Assembly: GCA_004347685.1 (NCBI GenBank)
Contig: SLTJ01000037.1
Span: forward strand, 71,417-135,416
Direction: 5' to 3'
Length of the DNA stretch: 64,000 nucleotides
From: Clostridia bacterium
GTDB lineage: Bacteria; Bacillota; DSM-521; Neomoorellales; SLTJ01
The translations under genes and the position numbers were made by a program. Every line of letters starts with the position of its first letter. The first letter of the stretch is position 1. The notes beneath the pieces are model-generated. The model worked only from the letters and a program-made list of their open reading frames with translations. It did not search any database and was not told where the DNA came from. Below, one piece after another: positions 36,001 through 43,886 of the stretch.

Positions 36001-38179
36001 TGGACCCCTCCCCGACTGCAAAATCCTTGGACCTGAGGTAGTAATTATACTGCCAGCTCACGGCCTCCAGGTTATAGGTGCCCATGTCTACCAGGGCCAT
36101 ACTCCGCCCGCGTTCATCCAGGATACCCAGGAAACTCGGCCAGCCAATCGGTTCCCCGGACCCGGGGTCCACCGGATCAATCATTACATAGGCATGATCC
36201 AGGTAGGCTCCGTTCAGTTGCTCTGCCGCCAGACTGACCAGGCGGGCCTGGCGCCCGTCAATTACCGTCTCCCGGGGCGCGGTGAGCAGGCGCTGGTAGA
36301 AAACCGGCATTTCAATGCTGCCGGCCGCAAGGCTGCCGCTGACCAGCACCAGGTAAGTTTCACCGCTCCTGGCCAGGGAGCCGGGAATATGGATTCTCCC
36401 TTCGGTCCCGGTACGCCCGGTGAAAACGTGCTCGGTATATTCCTCCCCGGCTTCCCGCGCCCGGAAAAGCACCGTGACCAGGGCTCCAGGCAGCGGCACG
36501 CCCTGAGGATCGTTGACAGTCAAATCCAGGCCCGAGGCATGGCGATTGCGCACCTGGACGTGGATCGCAGCCACCACCTCTTCCCCGCCCCCGCTGCCCG
36601 CCCTGGCTTCTAACCGATACGTCCCGTCGGCAGTCCGGCGGGTATCCCACTGGTAGATGTAATCGTTCCCGTCACCAGACCGGTAGGCGCGCCCGAGTTC
36701 TGTCCCGTTCAGAAACACCGCCACTTGCCCGGCCGGGCGTGCGGCCCGGATCGTAACCCGTACCACGCCCCAGACGACCTCTCCTTCAGCCGGCACCAGC
36801 AGCCGCATTGCTCCTCCTCCCGGGGAACGCAAAGCCGCCAGGGCATCCACCAGGCCGTAGCCTGAGGCATAATCAAACCCGACCGGCGGCAAATCGCGGG
36901 CCGTATTTTTGAGGAGCTCGCTTACTTCGGCAGCAGTAAAATCGGGGAAGGTGGACCAAACCACGGCCGCCACCCCGGCAGCCAAAGCCGCGGCCGCGGA
37001 GGTGCCGCTTCGCTTTTCATACTTGCCCCGGGGTACGGCTCCCCAGATGCCCACCCCCGGGGCCGCCAGGCTCACCTGGGGACCGTAATTGGAAAACCAG
37101 GCCAGTTTCCCCTCCGCGTCTACCGCGCTTACCGCTAGGACCTCAGAGTAAGCAGCCGGGAAATAGTTGGAAATGCTCCGGCCGCCGTTGCCGGCCGCGG
37201 CCAGGATAAGGGCCCCCTGCTGGCGAGCATGCGTGATGGCCTGGTGCATGACCTGGCTATCCACCGGGCTGCCCAGGCTGAGGAGGATGATATCGGCCCC
37301 GTGATCGGCCGCATAGGTAACACCCCGGGCCACGGTATATGTATCACCGTCACCATTGCCGTCCAGCACCCGCACCGGCAAGATACGCGTATCCGTATCC
37401 AGGGCGGTACCGGTTATCCCCTGACCGTTGTCCGGAGCTGCAGCCACAATGCTGGCCACGTGGGTGCCATGACCGTTGGTATCGGCCGGGTTATCGTCGC
37501 CATCCACAAAGTCCCACCCCCCTGGCGCCACCCGGCCACGTAAGGCCGGGTGCGTAGCCTCCACGCCTGTATCCACCACGGCCACCGTCACCTGGCGTCG
37601 TTTTTGCACCAGCCCCTGGGCCGAGGCGGCGACCAGCCCCATCTGAGCGAGGTAAGTCTGCTGGGAGAAATAGGAGCCGTTCCCTGGAACCGGGCCAGCC
37701 GCATCCTGGCTGACTGCAGGTGACGGGCCCGCCGCCTCCGCGACCGCCTGCATATGCACCCGGTAATTGGGTTCGACATATTTCACTTCTGGGTCGGCCG
37801 CCAAGTTACGGGCGGCCTTTTCTTCCTTGCCGCCGGGGACGCGGACGACCCGGGTATGACCATCACGGTAACCGACAACCAGCTCGCCCGGCACCCGCCC
37901 TTCAGTTGGGGCCGTCTTCCTGTCAGCACCGGGTTCTCTTGTTACCGCCCCGCCACTGCCGCCCCCGGTTTCCGGAGATGCAGAGCCCACGGACCCGGAC
38001 CCCGGCCCGCTACTGCTCCCCCCGGACCCGCCGGAGAATCTCTCTTCCTGATCTGGGGGCCGCCCCGCAGTGCCGGAAGAATGGTTGCCAGGAAGAACCG
38101 GCCCAGCCTGTTCATGCGTAAAGGTTAACAAAAACATAACCAACAAAAATAAAGCTACCCTGCGCACTAAAGACATCAC
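33074..38179 (-). CDS. giant secreted subtilisin-like serine protease with C-terminal SLH domains
   Basis: 1701 residues. Signal peptide (about 1-25); Gly/Ser/Pro-rich linker (about 32-90); fervidolysin-like propeptide (about 93-145, VPGELVVGYRDGHTRVVRVP); S8 domain with Asp203 (VAVVDTGVE), His237 (NGHGTHVAS), oxyanion Asn331 (AAAGNGG) and Ser394 (GTSAAAALA). Then an Ig-like domain (about 455-545), two long tandem units of carboxypeptidase-regulatory-like beta domains that resemble each other (VLLNRELTFHAGPNLL and similar), a ZU5-like segment (GPRGGELRAGDFRLEILP) and three SLH domains at about 1520-1700 (GHWAQKEAEVAAARGIM, WYAPYIRAARDAGWVKGYG). A protease displayed on the S-layer. All catalytic residues are intact. 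Confidence 0.93.
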   Translation of the reverse strand: MMSLVRRVALFLLVMFLLTFTHEQAGPVLPGNHSSGTAGRPPDQEERFSGGSGGSSSGPGSGSVGSASPETGGGSGGAVTREPGADRKTAPTEGRVPGELVVGYRDGHTRVVRVPGGKEEKAARNLAADPEVKYVEPNYRVHMQAVAEAAGPSPAVSQDAAGPVPGNGSYFSQQTYLAQMGLVAASAQGLVQKRRQVTVAVVDTGVEATHPALRGRVAPGGWDFVDGDDNPADTNGHGTHVASIVAAAPDNGQGITGTALDTDTRILPVRVLDGNGDGDTYTVARGVTYAADHGADIILLSLGSPVDSQVMHQAITHARQQGALILAAAGNGGRSISNYFPAAYSEVLAVSAVDAEGKLAWFSNYGPQVSLAAPGVGIWGAVPRGKYEKRSGTSAAAALAAGVAAVVWSTFPDFTAAEVSELLKNTARDLPPVGFDYASGYGLVDALAALRSPGGGAMRLLVPAEGEVVWGVVRVTIRAARPAGQVAVFLNGTELGRAYRSGDGNDYIYQWDTRRTADGTYRLEARAGSGGGEEVVAAIHVQVRNRHASGLDLTVNDPQGVPLPGALVTVLFRAREAGEEYTEHVFTGRTGTEGRIHIPGSLARSGETYLVLVSGSLAAGSIEMPVFYQRLLTAPRETVIDGRQARLVSLAAEQLNGAYLDHAYVMIDPVDPGSGEPIGWPSFLGILDERGRSMALVDMGTYNLEAVSWQYNYYLRSKDFAVGEGSNRLNFSDQPMGRLRLNLVGLTPNYAFIYPYQKGMLWSWGFDLTGDRSLVITSGEYYLGAKIGMQKDGEQWFYWLEANSPLAIAAGRVAAFSLGGPLWGRVIPDQDTYRVGDTVKLQTGFTDAFGNRIWEAGLDREKIQENISGQGLAQPQGQRLGVVFSPALGQSVPWRPASYQALVPVLEVTTGDGRVVFRQEGAEYYHQGFYQVPQDTVSGKYLARLTLDFGPWQGKVQATSPEITLQSRLADGIHLLVLDPEEKPAAGAQVSFWQVKGQGMTQAYASRTDASGWLYISPQDLPAEGSYRVIASFTADTSGEQVGVLLNRELTFHAGPNLLRAAEARPVVVKAAGQDGTGLAFAEVFASPLDRGGTIVGDSLAIGSLKANGETLVWVDPGRYYFQAVSWYPAYYLTLPETTIVPGGQAQYLDFNGREVARLRVKLASQDFTAAAVQLVTDRSSFFPIFQLLPDQEILVTPGAYRPRALLERRGDEGSWEYWLEADVPLSLRSGTRAEYSVGGPWHVSLKVDKESYRPGERVEAAPWIGDDQGNRLVNIWSLHGDAEVLGLIQAQELGADQEPPPDIPGYQLVAPVVGLVGPSGETIASRREAADFYAISWPLPATLPAGDYALTLTLGLDGGQGVVTYTGKAGFRVGGEAMVPPREPVPRSQETAREIGPRGGELRAGDFRLEILPRAVEQLTTFTAVAVPGPNFSLDGYRLTGDPWHVTPEDIYLRRPARITLPFAPGPADPQELGVYRYDPGTRTWIYLGGQVQGEGKIVAQTDRLGSFVVAEKVVAFTDLKGHWAQKEAEVAAARGIMAGYPDGSFRPDAPLTRAEWVKTLAEALHLVLPAGPEPAFTDVPVDSWYAPYIRAARDAGWVKGYGDHFAPDAPITREEALLMLVRALGVANEANDLPPEKMETMLSRFQDSSQVSSWAKGAMSWAVSNNWLRGVGQNDISPRSPTTRGQAATLLARVWLGIS

Positions 38180-38523
38180 CGACTCCCTGTGCTAAGGCTG
38201 TAACTGGAAAAACCTTCGACACCGGTGGGCGAAAACCTCCTTGAAAGTGGTGGCAGAATCCACTGCGTAGTCTTCTGGTAGCGAGGCCGGCACTACTCAG
38301 GCTCTTATTACGGCCATGTTCGCATAAACTCAAGAAATAACTGAGACACTTAGTACTACAGAGGTGGTTTTCCTGGCAGCTTGGGCAAGGACTTATTTCT
38401 GGACGAGGCTGACAGGGCCGTGATGGCAGGCGTTGGCAAACAGTTGCTTTGGATTTCGGCGCCGGCTTCAATAACTAAGAGCATGTTACTATCCGATAAG
38501 CTGAGGAAAGGAGGCATATCAGA
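38180..38523. other. divergent spacer, subtilase-SLH / spoVT
   Basis: About 340 bp without a gene. Minus-strand AGGAGGTTTTCGCCCACCGG followed by TCGAAG (38214-38242) is copy 4 of the AGGAGGATTTTCC motif. A short CACTACTCAGGC near 38291 recalls the 135-bp element end. AAAGGAGG at 38509 is the spoVT ribosome-binding site. CATGTTA near 38482 resembles a sigma-G -10, but no convincing -35 is present. Confidence 0.5.
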
Positions 38524-39093
38524 ATGAAGGCCACAGGTATAGTCAGGCGGATAGACGATTTGGGGCGGGTAGTAATACCCAAGGAAATCCGCAGGACGCT
38601 GCGCATCCGCGAGGGAGACCCCCTTGAGATTTTTGTTGATCACGACGGCGAGGTTATCTTGAAGAAGTACTCCCCCATCGGCGAGTTGGGACATTTTGCC
38701 CAGGAATATGCCAATTCCCTCCATGAAGCGTTGGGGCACATTGCCTGTATCGCCGACCGCGACAACATCATTGCCGTGGCCGGTGCAACCAAAACCAAAG
38801 AGTTTCTCAACCAACCGATAGGCCCCGTCGTCGAGAAAGTCACCGACGACAGAAGGCCGGCCTTGATCAATGCTACCGGTGAACACCTGTTGGGAAAGGA
38901 ATGCCCCGTGTATGTGGAGGAAGGAGAAAACTGTGACCTGACGGCCACGGTGATTGCCCCTATTGTGGCGGCCGGCGACCCCATTGGCGCAGTGGTGATG
39001 TGTTCTAAGGAACCAGGGGCAAAGATGGGCAACATGGAACTGAAGCTGGCTGAGACCGCTGCCAGCTTTCTGGCCAAACAACTTGAGCAGTAA
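38524..39093 (+). CDS. spoVT: stage V sporulation transcription factor SpoVT
   Basis: 189 residues, slightly longer than the usual 178. The N-terminal 50 residues are an AbrB-type swapped-hairpin DNA-binding domain (KATGIVRRIDDLGRVVIPKEIRRTLRIREGD); the C-terminal part is a GAF-like domain (GHIACIADRDNIIAVAGATK, PIVAAGDPIGAVVM). SpoVT modulates sigma-G-dependent forespore genes. It shows the organism is an endospore former. It is a single-gene unit on the plus strand, ending in a probable terminator. Confidence 0.95.
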   Translation: MKATGIVRRIDDLGRVVIPKEIRRTLRIREGDPLEIFVDHDGEVILKKYSPIGELGHFAQEYANSLHEALGHIACIADRDNIIAVAGATKTKEFLNQPIGPVVEKVTDDRRPALINATGEHLLGKECPVYVEEGENCDLTATVIAPIVAAGDPIGAVVMCSKEPGAKMGNMELKLAETAASFLAKQLEQ

Positions 39094-39113
39094 GATCTTT
39101 GCAGCTACCCGAC

Positions 39114-39162
39114 CGGCCCGCGGCCATCCTGCTGACCAGTGACCCCGGGCCGTTTCCTTTTT
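39114..39162 (+). terminator. probable intrinsic terminator after spoVT
   Basis: CGGCCCG (39114-39120) pairs with CGGGCCG (39146-39152), followed by TTTCCTTTTT. The loop is 25 bases, long for a terminator, and could fold further. Confidence 0.5.
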
Positions 39163-39194
39163 CCCAGGCGGGCCAGTCAGGACAGCCCAGTCCC

Positions 39195-39761
39195 TCAAGC
39201 CCCCCAGACCCGGGTCAGGTCCAGAGAAAGATCGGGGAAACACCGGGTGGCACAGACAGTGGCACCTTGGTAAGTGGCCAGCCGGACAAAAACCTCGCCT
39301 TGGCGCTGGTACTCCTCCAGGGTCTCACCGTCCGGGTCCACCAGCCAGTAGTAGTCCACCCCATGACGGGCATATATCTGCGACTTGGTCAGCCGGTCAA
39401 CCAGGGCCGTGGAAGGAGAGAGGATCTCCACCACCAGGTCCGGCGAACCGGCGATATTTTTTTCTGTGACGCACTGGCTCCGCCCCCGGCTGACAAAGAT
39501 AAGGTCCGGCTGAGCCACATTGTGCGGGCTTAATACCACATCAACAGGAGCGTCAAAAACCTCCCCCAACTGGTTGGCTTCCACGTACAGGGCCAGGATA
39601 AGTTCCAGGCGGCGCGAAACCCGCTGATGCCTGATATTCGGAGCCGGAGCCACGTGCAACACCCCCTCCAGAATCTCATACCGTTTGCCGTCGTTGGGCA
39701 GGGCACAATAATCCTCATAGGTCAGCAGGATGCGACCCGCTGGCGGGGTAGGCTGGAACAT
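39195..39761 (-). CDS. Uma2-family (DUF820) putative restriction endonuclease-like protein
   Basis: 188 residues, typical for the family. LTYEDYCALPNDGKRYEILEGVL at the start, AQPDLIFVSR with the conserved Asp, and PDLVVEILSPSTALVDRLTKSQIYARHGVDYYWLVDPD make up the PD-(D/E)XK core. Uma2 proteins are abundant in cyanobacteria and some Firmicutes; their substrate is unknown. It stands alone and converges with spoVT. Confidence 0.88.
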   Translation of the reverse strand: MFQPTPPAGRILLTYEDYCALPNDGKRYEILEGVLHVAPAPNIRHQRVSRRLELILALYVEANQLGEVFDAPVDVVLSPHNVAQPDLIFVSRGRSQCVTEKNIAGSPDLVVEILSPSTALVDRLTKSQIYARHGVDYYWLVDPDGETLEEYQRQGEVFVRLATYQGATVCATRCFPDLSLDLTRVWGA

Positions 39762-40149
39762 GACCTCTCACCTCCCGAAGGGCTCGGAATCTTGCTACCA
39801 TAATCATACTGCCCGCCTGGCGGCAAGTCAAGGAGTCTGTCATACGACCGCGCTGCCAGGCCTGTTTTAACCCGCAAGCCTGCTCCCGGTCAGCGGCCTG
39901 GCAAAGCTTGCTATTAACCTTATCTCTGCCCCCGGCATAGGATAAGGGGTGTAAGACTTGACGCGGCCTTGACCTGGTCACTGGCTGGACGTGGCCGCAC
40001 CAGTCTACGCGGATAGATAGCCTGCCGACATAGTCCCGCGCCATGTCTATGTAGGTGACTGTATTGCCCAAAGGAGGATTCCCCCTGGCGGCCGGCGAAT
40101 ATAGAGGTTGGTAAGCGCTTCCAGTAATTAATCCTTGAGGCGGTGCGGT
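39762..40149. other. spacer upstream of comEC with AGGAGGATT...CGAATA motif, copy 5
   Basis: About 390 bp without a gene. Plus-strand AAGGAGGATTCCCCCTGGCG then CGAATATAG at 40071-40102 is the only plus-strand copy of this motif and the best match to the copy at 6452-6480. It lies about 50 bases before the comEC start. No clear -35/-10 pair was seen. Confidence 0.5.
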
Positions 40150-42792
40150 ATGCCCCGGCCCCTGGTGGCGGTAGCCGTGGCCTTGGCCACGGGGATCGCC
40201 TTGAGCTTATGGATAGATATCTCCCTGACCGTCACCTTCTTCTTACTGGCGGGCACGGCCGGAGGCTCCCTGCTGGCCTTCCTTGCTACCCGCGGCAACC
40301 AGCGAGGCCACCTCACCTCCGGCCTGCTGCTGGCTACCTGCCTGGCCGCTGGGATCTTCTGGGTTACCCTGGACCGCACTACCCACCAGTCCCGCCTGCT
40401 GGACGACCTGCATACTCACCTTTACTTGACCGGCACGATAGCCGCCGAGCCGCAAGTTTACGCCAACCGGGTGGTCTATACCCTGGACGCCATGGAAGTA
40501 AGACAGGGAAAATGGCGGGAAGACCTGCGGGAAAAGGTGCAGGTGGTATACTACCTGCCCCGGGAGACCGCCGGGCCGGGGGCCGGGGTACCGGCCGGAC
40601 CGCCCACGGCGGCCCGCGCTGGCCGCAGCGCCTTCCCCGTATTCGCTTACGGTGACTTGCTTCGGGTCTTTGGGCAACTGGAGCAGCCGTCAGTACCCCG
40701 CAACCCGGCGGAGTTCGACTACCGCACTTACCTGACCCGTCAAGGAATCTTCACCCGGATGACAGTGGACGACCCACAGGACATCACCCGGCTGACCTCT
40801 GGCCGGGGCCACCCGCTGATGTCCCTGGCCCTGGCCGCCAAGGGCCGGGCCGTGGCCGCTATCGAGACCAGCCTGCCCTACCCGGAGGCCGGGGTACTGC
40901 AGGCCATCCTCTTTGGAGATGTGGAACAACTAGACGAAAATGAAATTGAGTTGTTCCAGGATCTAGGTGTATTTCACCTCTTCGCGGTGAGCGGTTTTAA
41001 TGTGGCCTACCTCCTGGTGCTGATCCTGGCCATAGCCAACCTCCTCGGTTTACAGAGGTGGGGCCGGTTGGCCGTGGGCAGTATTCTGATCCTATTTTAC
41101 GCCGCAATCACTGGCTTTACCGCTTCGGTGAACCGGGCCAGCTTCATGGCCGGGACCGTACTGCTGGGACAGGCCCTCGGTGAGAAGGTAGACTTCTATA
41201 CCGACCTGGCCCTGGCCGGCCTGGTCATCCTGGTGGCTTCGCCGCAGCAGCTTTTCTTGCCCGGATTCCAGATGTCCTTCCTGGCCACCTGGGGGATAGT
41301 CTACCTCTATCCCCTCCTGGCCGGACTCTCCGGCCCGGCCCCCGACCCAGGCGGAAATAAACCTAACCCGGCCCAGACTTGGTGGCAGGAGAAATCGGCG
41401 GTGCTGGGCCGCAGCCTGCGTGATTCCCTGGCCGTATCCCTAGCCGCCCAATTAGCCGTCCTCCCACTGTCTGCCGCCTATTTCAACCTGGTCAGCCCGG
41501 GCGCCCTGCTGGCCAACCTGGTAGTGGTACCTGTAGCCGGCCTAGCGGTCATCCTCGGCCTGGTAGTTCTCTTGGCCGCCCAAATAGCCATCCCGGTAGC
41601 CGGCCTCTTTGCCTACGCCGCCGGCGGCCTCCTGTGGGGCATCCTGCTTTTCCTGCAGTTCATCTCCCGCCTGCCGGGAATGGCCTTCAACGTCCCTTCC
41701 CCCAAACCCTGGGTTATAGTCCTGTTCCTCGGTTGTCTGGTGGCGGCCAGGGAAATCTGGATACGGCGGAATAACCAGGCCCTGCAGACCTGGGGCCGGA
41801 AGCTCCTACCGGTATCCGGGACGGCCGTGGTCGTCATCCTGGCCGCATATCTTCTCCTCCCCCACCCTCCCGGCGAACTGAAGGTAGGTTTCATAGACGT
41901 GGGCCAGGGAAGTTCGATCTACTTGGAAATGCCTAACAGGAAACACGTGCTGGTGGACGGCGGGGGTATGGCCATGCCGCTGCCCGGGAGCGACTTTGAC
42001 GTGGGTAAGGACGTAGTGGTGCCCTTTCTCGTCCGCCAGGGGGTGCACCGGGTGGACCTGCTGGCGAGCACGCACCCGGACGCTGACCACATCCAAGGTC
42101 TGGAAACGGTCCTGGCCAGCCTCCCGGTTTCCCTGGCCGTCATGCCCCCGCCGGAATGGTTTGACCACGGATACGATAATTTCCTGTCCCTGGCCGGGTA
42201 CCGGGAAACCACGGCCACGGCAGACCGCACAGGACTCACCCCTGCAGGTGGCCTGGGCAGCTCCGCTGCGGCACCACGGATGTCAGGCTTATTCTTGCCA
42301 CGGGCCCCCGTACCGGTCTCTCCGGTCACCCGGGGCTACCAACTCCAGCTCGACCCGGCGGTGAGGATCGAAGTCCTCCATCCCGAGCACGACTTTGCCG
42401 GCACCCACTCGGACGATAACAATGCCTCCCTGGTCCTGCGGGTGAGCTATGGGCAGGTGTCCTTTCTCCTCACCGGGGATGTGGAGGAGGAGGGTATGAA
42501 GGAACTGCTGGAGGAGAAAATGCCCTTGACCAGCACCGTGCTGCTCCTACCCCATCACGGCAGCCGCTACAGCTTCGTCCCCGAGTTCTACCGGGCGGTA
42601 AACCCGGCCGCCGTGGTGGTCCAGGCCGGCGAACACAACACCTTCGGCCACCCGGCCCCGGAAGTAGTCACCTATTGGACCGAACACGGTGTGCCTCTTT
42701 ATCGCACCGACCAGTACGGAGCCATCACCTTCACTACCGACGGACAAAACCTCCGGGTGGAAACAGCAATCCCCTTCGGCACGGAGAAATAG
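40150..42792 (+). CDS. comEC: DNA internalization channel protein ComEC/Rec2
   Basis: 880 residues from ATG of MPRPLVAVAVALATGI; GAGG lies about 10 bases upstream and TTG five codons earlier is an alternative. The N-terminal DUF4131 region (about 1-220), the multi-helix Competence domain (about 235-600, LFQDLGVFHLFAVSGFNVAYL) and a C-terminal metallo-beta-lactamase domain (about 615-870) with STHPDADHIQGL are all present. It forms the membrane channel for single-stranded DNA uptake. No comEA or comEB is adjacent. An inverted repeat (TAGATCC...GGATCTA) starts at the stop codon. Confidence 0.95.
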   Translation: MPRPLVAVAVALATGIALSLWIDISLTVTFFLLAGTAGGSLLAFLATRGNQRGHLTSGLLLATCLAAGIFWVTLDRTTHQSRLLDDLHTHLYLTGTIAAEPQVYANRVVYTLDAMEVRQGKWREDLREKVQVVYYLPRETAGPGAGVPAGPPTAARAGRSAFPVFAYGDLLRVFGQLEQPSVPRNPAEFDYRTYLTRQGIFTRMTVDDPQDITRLTSGRGHPLMSLALAAKGRAVAAIETSLPYPEAGVLQAILFGDVEQLDENEIELFQDLGVFHLFAVSGFNVAYLLVLILAIANLLGLQRWGRLAVGSILILFYAAITGFTASVNRASFMAGTVLLGQALGEKVDFYTDLALAGLVILVASPQQLFLPGFQMSFLATWGIVYLYPLLAGLSGPAPDPGGNKPNPAQTWWQEKSAVLGRSLRDSLAVSLAAQLAVLPLSAAYFNLVSPGALLANLVVVPVAGLAVILGLVVLLAAQIAIPVAGLFAYAAGGLLWGILLFLQFISRLPGMAFNVPSPKPWVIVLFLGCLVAAREIWIRRNNQALQTWGRKLLPVSGTAVVVILAAYLLLPHPPGELKVGFIDVGQGSSIYLEMPNRKHVLVDGGGMAMPLPGSDFDVGKDVVVPFLVRQGVHRVDLLASTHPDADHIQGLETVLASLPVSLAVMPPPEWFDHGYDNFLSLAGYRETTATADRTGLTPAGGLGSSAAAPRMSGLFLPRAPVPVSPVTRGYQLQLDPAVRIEVLHPEHDFAGTHSDDNNASLVLRVSYGQVSFLLTGDVEEEGMKELLEEKMPLTSTVLLLPHHGSRYSFVPEFYRAVNPAAVVVQAGEHNTFGHPAPEVVTYWTEHGVPLYRTDQYGAITFTTDGQNLRVETAIPFGTEK

Positions 42793-42848
42793 ATCCGCGC
42801 CAGAAAGGATCTATGCCCGGCCTAGCCTTTGTGATCCACTCGTAAACC

Positions 42849-43060
42849 TCATAGCCCGCCCCTAAGGGCGTTCAGGGCCATGGCGGCGATGGCCGTGGCC
42901 AGGAGCACGCGCAAGGTAGCGGCCGGCAGGCGCTGGTTAAGGCGCGCCCCAAGCCTGGCCCCGGCTATCGCCCCGGCGCATACCCCGGCTGCCAGCAAAG
43001 GGGCAATCTGTCCGGCCCCCAGCTAGCCAGCAAAGGTGGTCACGGCGATAAAAAAACTGG
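42849..43060 (-). pseudogene. TauE/SafE-type permease, C-terminal remnant
   Basis: About 70 codons read PSFFIAVTTFAG, a TAG stop (43023-43025), then LGAGQIAPLLAAGVCAGAIA, GARLGARLNQRLPAATLR and a last helix ending ALRGGL. The G-x-L-GA-LG-RL-QRLP---LR pattern is the C-terminus of the TauE/SafE (DUF81) sulfite/anion permease family. The 5' part is cut off exactly at the left end of the 135-bp element copy 3, and an in-frame stop lies inside. Nonfunctional. Confidence 0.75.
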
Positions 43061-43195
43061 GTAACTACTCAGGCCAGCGCCTCTCACTTCGGCTGTCAGC
43101 GGCCTCGCCGTCACTTTCGCGAAGCCTGATAACCCGGCTTGCGTCTTCACTCGTTCGCCGCCAGACTCCGGCCAGCTTGACAGGCTGAGCAGTTA
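43061..43195. repeat. 135-bp TAACTACTCAG element, copy 3
   Basis: Starts GTAACTACTCAGGCC and ends GACAGGCTGAGCAGTTA, with the shared interior CACTTTCGCGAAGCC...CCGGCTTGCGTCTTC. It borders the TauE remnant on one side and the next gene's stop on the other. Confidence 0.77.
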
Positions 43196-43198
43196 GGC

Positions 43199-43465
43199 CT
43201 AATCTTTTTCCCGCCGCAGCTCAAAGACCACGGTTTCGGTGGGGTCGGGGCAACACCACTGCGTAGGCTCGCCGTTGGGAGCCCAGGAGAAATTGCCCCC
43301 GTTCAAAAGCACTGATACCGGAGCCGCCAGAGCCCCGGCCGCCCAGCGGCATAGACCGGCCGGCACGTGCTCGGTGAAAATGAGTTTATCTCCCGGTTTA
43401 TGCCCGGCCGAGCACTCCCCTGTCCCCCTTACTTCAACCACTTCGGCCACTACCTTTGTCGCCAT
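43199..43465 (-). CDS. TIGR04076-family small protein
   Basis: 88 residues from ATG of MATKVVAEVVEVRG, with GGGAGGTCAGG upstream; the longer frame adds 16 residues. Conserved points GECSAGHKPGDKL, PAGLCRWA, GGNFSWAPNG and WCCPDPTETVVFELRR match the TIGR04076 family, which has several conserved Cys residues and no known function. It sits between a 135-bp element and a heptamer repeat. Confidence 0.75.
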   Translation of the reverse strand: MATKVVAEVVEVRGTGECSAGHKPGDKLIFTEHVPAGLCRWAAGALAAPVSVLLNGGNFSWAPNGEPTQWCCPDPTETVVFELRREKD

Positions 43466-43530
43466 TGTCCTGACCTCCCTGAAAACCTTTGGATAGAACA
43501 ATAATTTCGCCACCCCTACCCATACTCCTG

Positions 43531-43605
43531 TTCAAATTTGAGGTTCGAGGGTTCGGAGTTCGAACTCGCAGAAAGTGGCTGTGCCACTTTCAAATTCAAG
43601 CCCGG
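43531..43605 (+). repeat. heptamer-plus-hairpin repeat, copy f
   Basis: GAGGTTC, GAGGGTTCG and GAGTTCG units, ACTCGCAG, then a perfect stem GAAAGTGGC...GCCACTTTC. Its GGTTCGA flavour is shared only with copy g at 51797; the two lie in the same orientation on either side of the corrinoid operon. Confidence 0.72.
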
Positions 43606-43634
43606 GGCCACCGGGATCAAGCCGGGGGCGCGCG

Positions 43635-43661
43635 AAAAAGCCGGGCCCCTTTAGGGCCCGG
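43635..43661 (-). terminator. intrinsic terminator
   Basis: CCGGGCCC, 5-base loop, GGGCCCGG, then CTTTTT on the minus strand. It would end transcription coming from the permease remnant and possibly from the whole corrinoid operon. Confidence 0.75.
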
Positions 43662-43669
43662 TCCTGGCC

Positions 43670-43768
43670 CACGGCCAGGATGACGGCCAGGAACACCAGT
43701 TCCAGGTGATCCAGGGTAAGCTTTACAATCTGCGGCCAGCGACTGGCCATAAAACCAAGCAAGTCCAT
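43670..43768 (-). pseudogene. OpuC-type glycine betaine/choline ABC permease, N-terminal remnant
   Basis: 33 codons: MDLLGFMASRWPQIVKLT, then LDHLELVFLAVILAV, with GGAAGG before the ATG. This is the usual start of osmoprotectant (quaternary amine) ABC permeases (L-SRWP-I--LT-EHL-LV). The frame then runs straight into the terminator and repeat f, so about 170 residues are missing. It suggests that an uptake system for a betaine once accompanied the neighbouring MttB genes. Identity by family memory. Confidence 0.6.
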
Positions 43769-43820
43769 ACCTTCCACCCACGTTCCCATAGAGTGTCAAT
43801 AACCTTCAACCTAGCAGCAG

Positions 43821-43843
43821 GGCTAACCACCCAGGGGTTAGCC
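43821..43843. other. inverted repeat
   Basis: GGCTAACC, 7-base loop, GGTTAGCC. It lies 45 bp past the glutamate-ligase stop; no T tract follows on either strand, so its role is unclear. Confidence 0.4.
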
Positions 43844-43886
43844 AACGACCTCAGAAGCGGAAAGCTCCAAGACCCAGACCCTGCTG

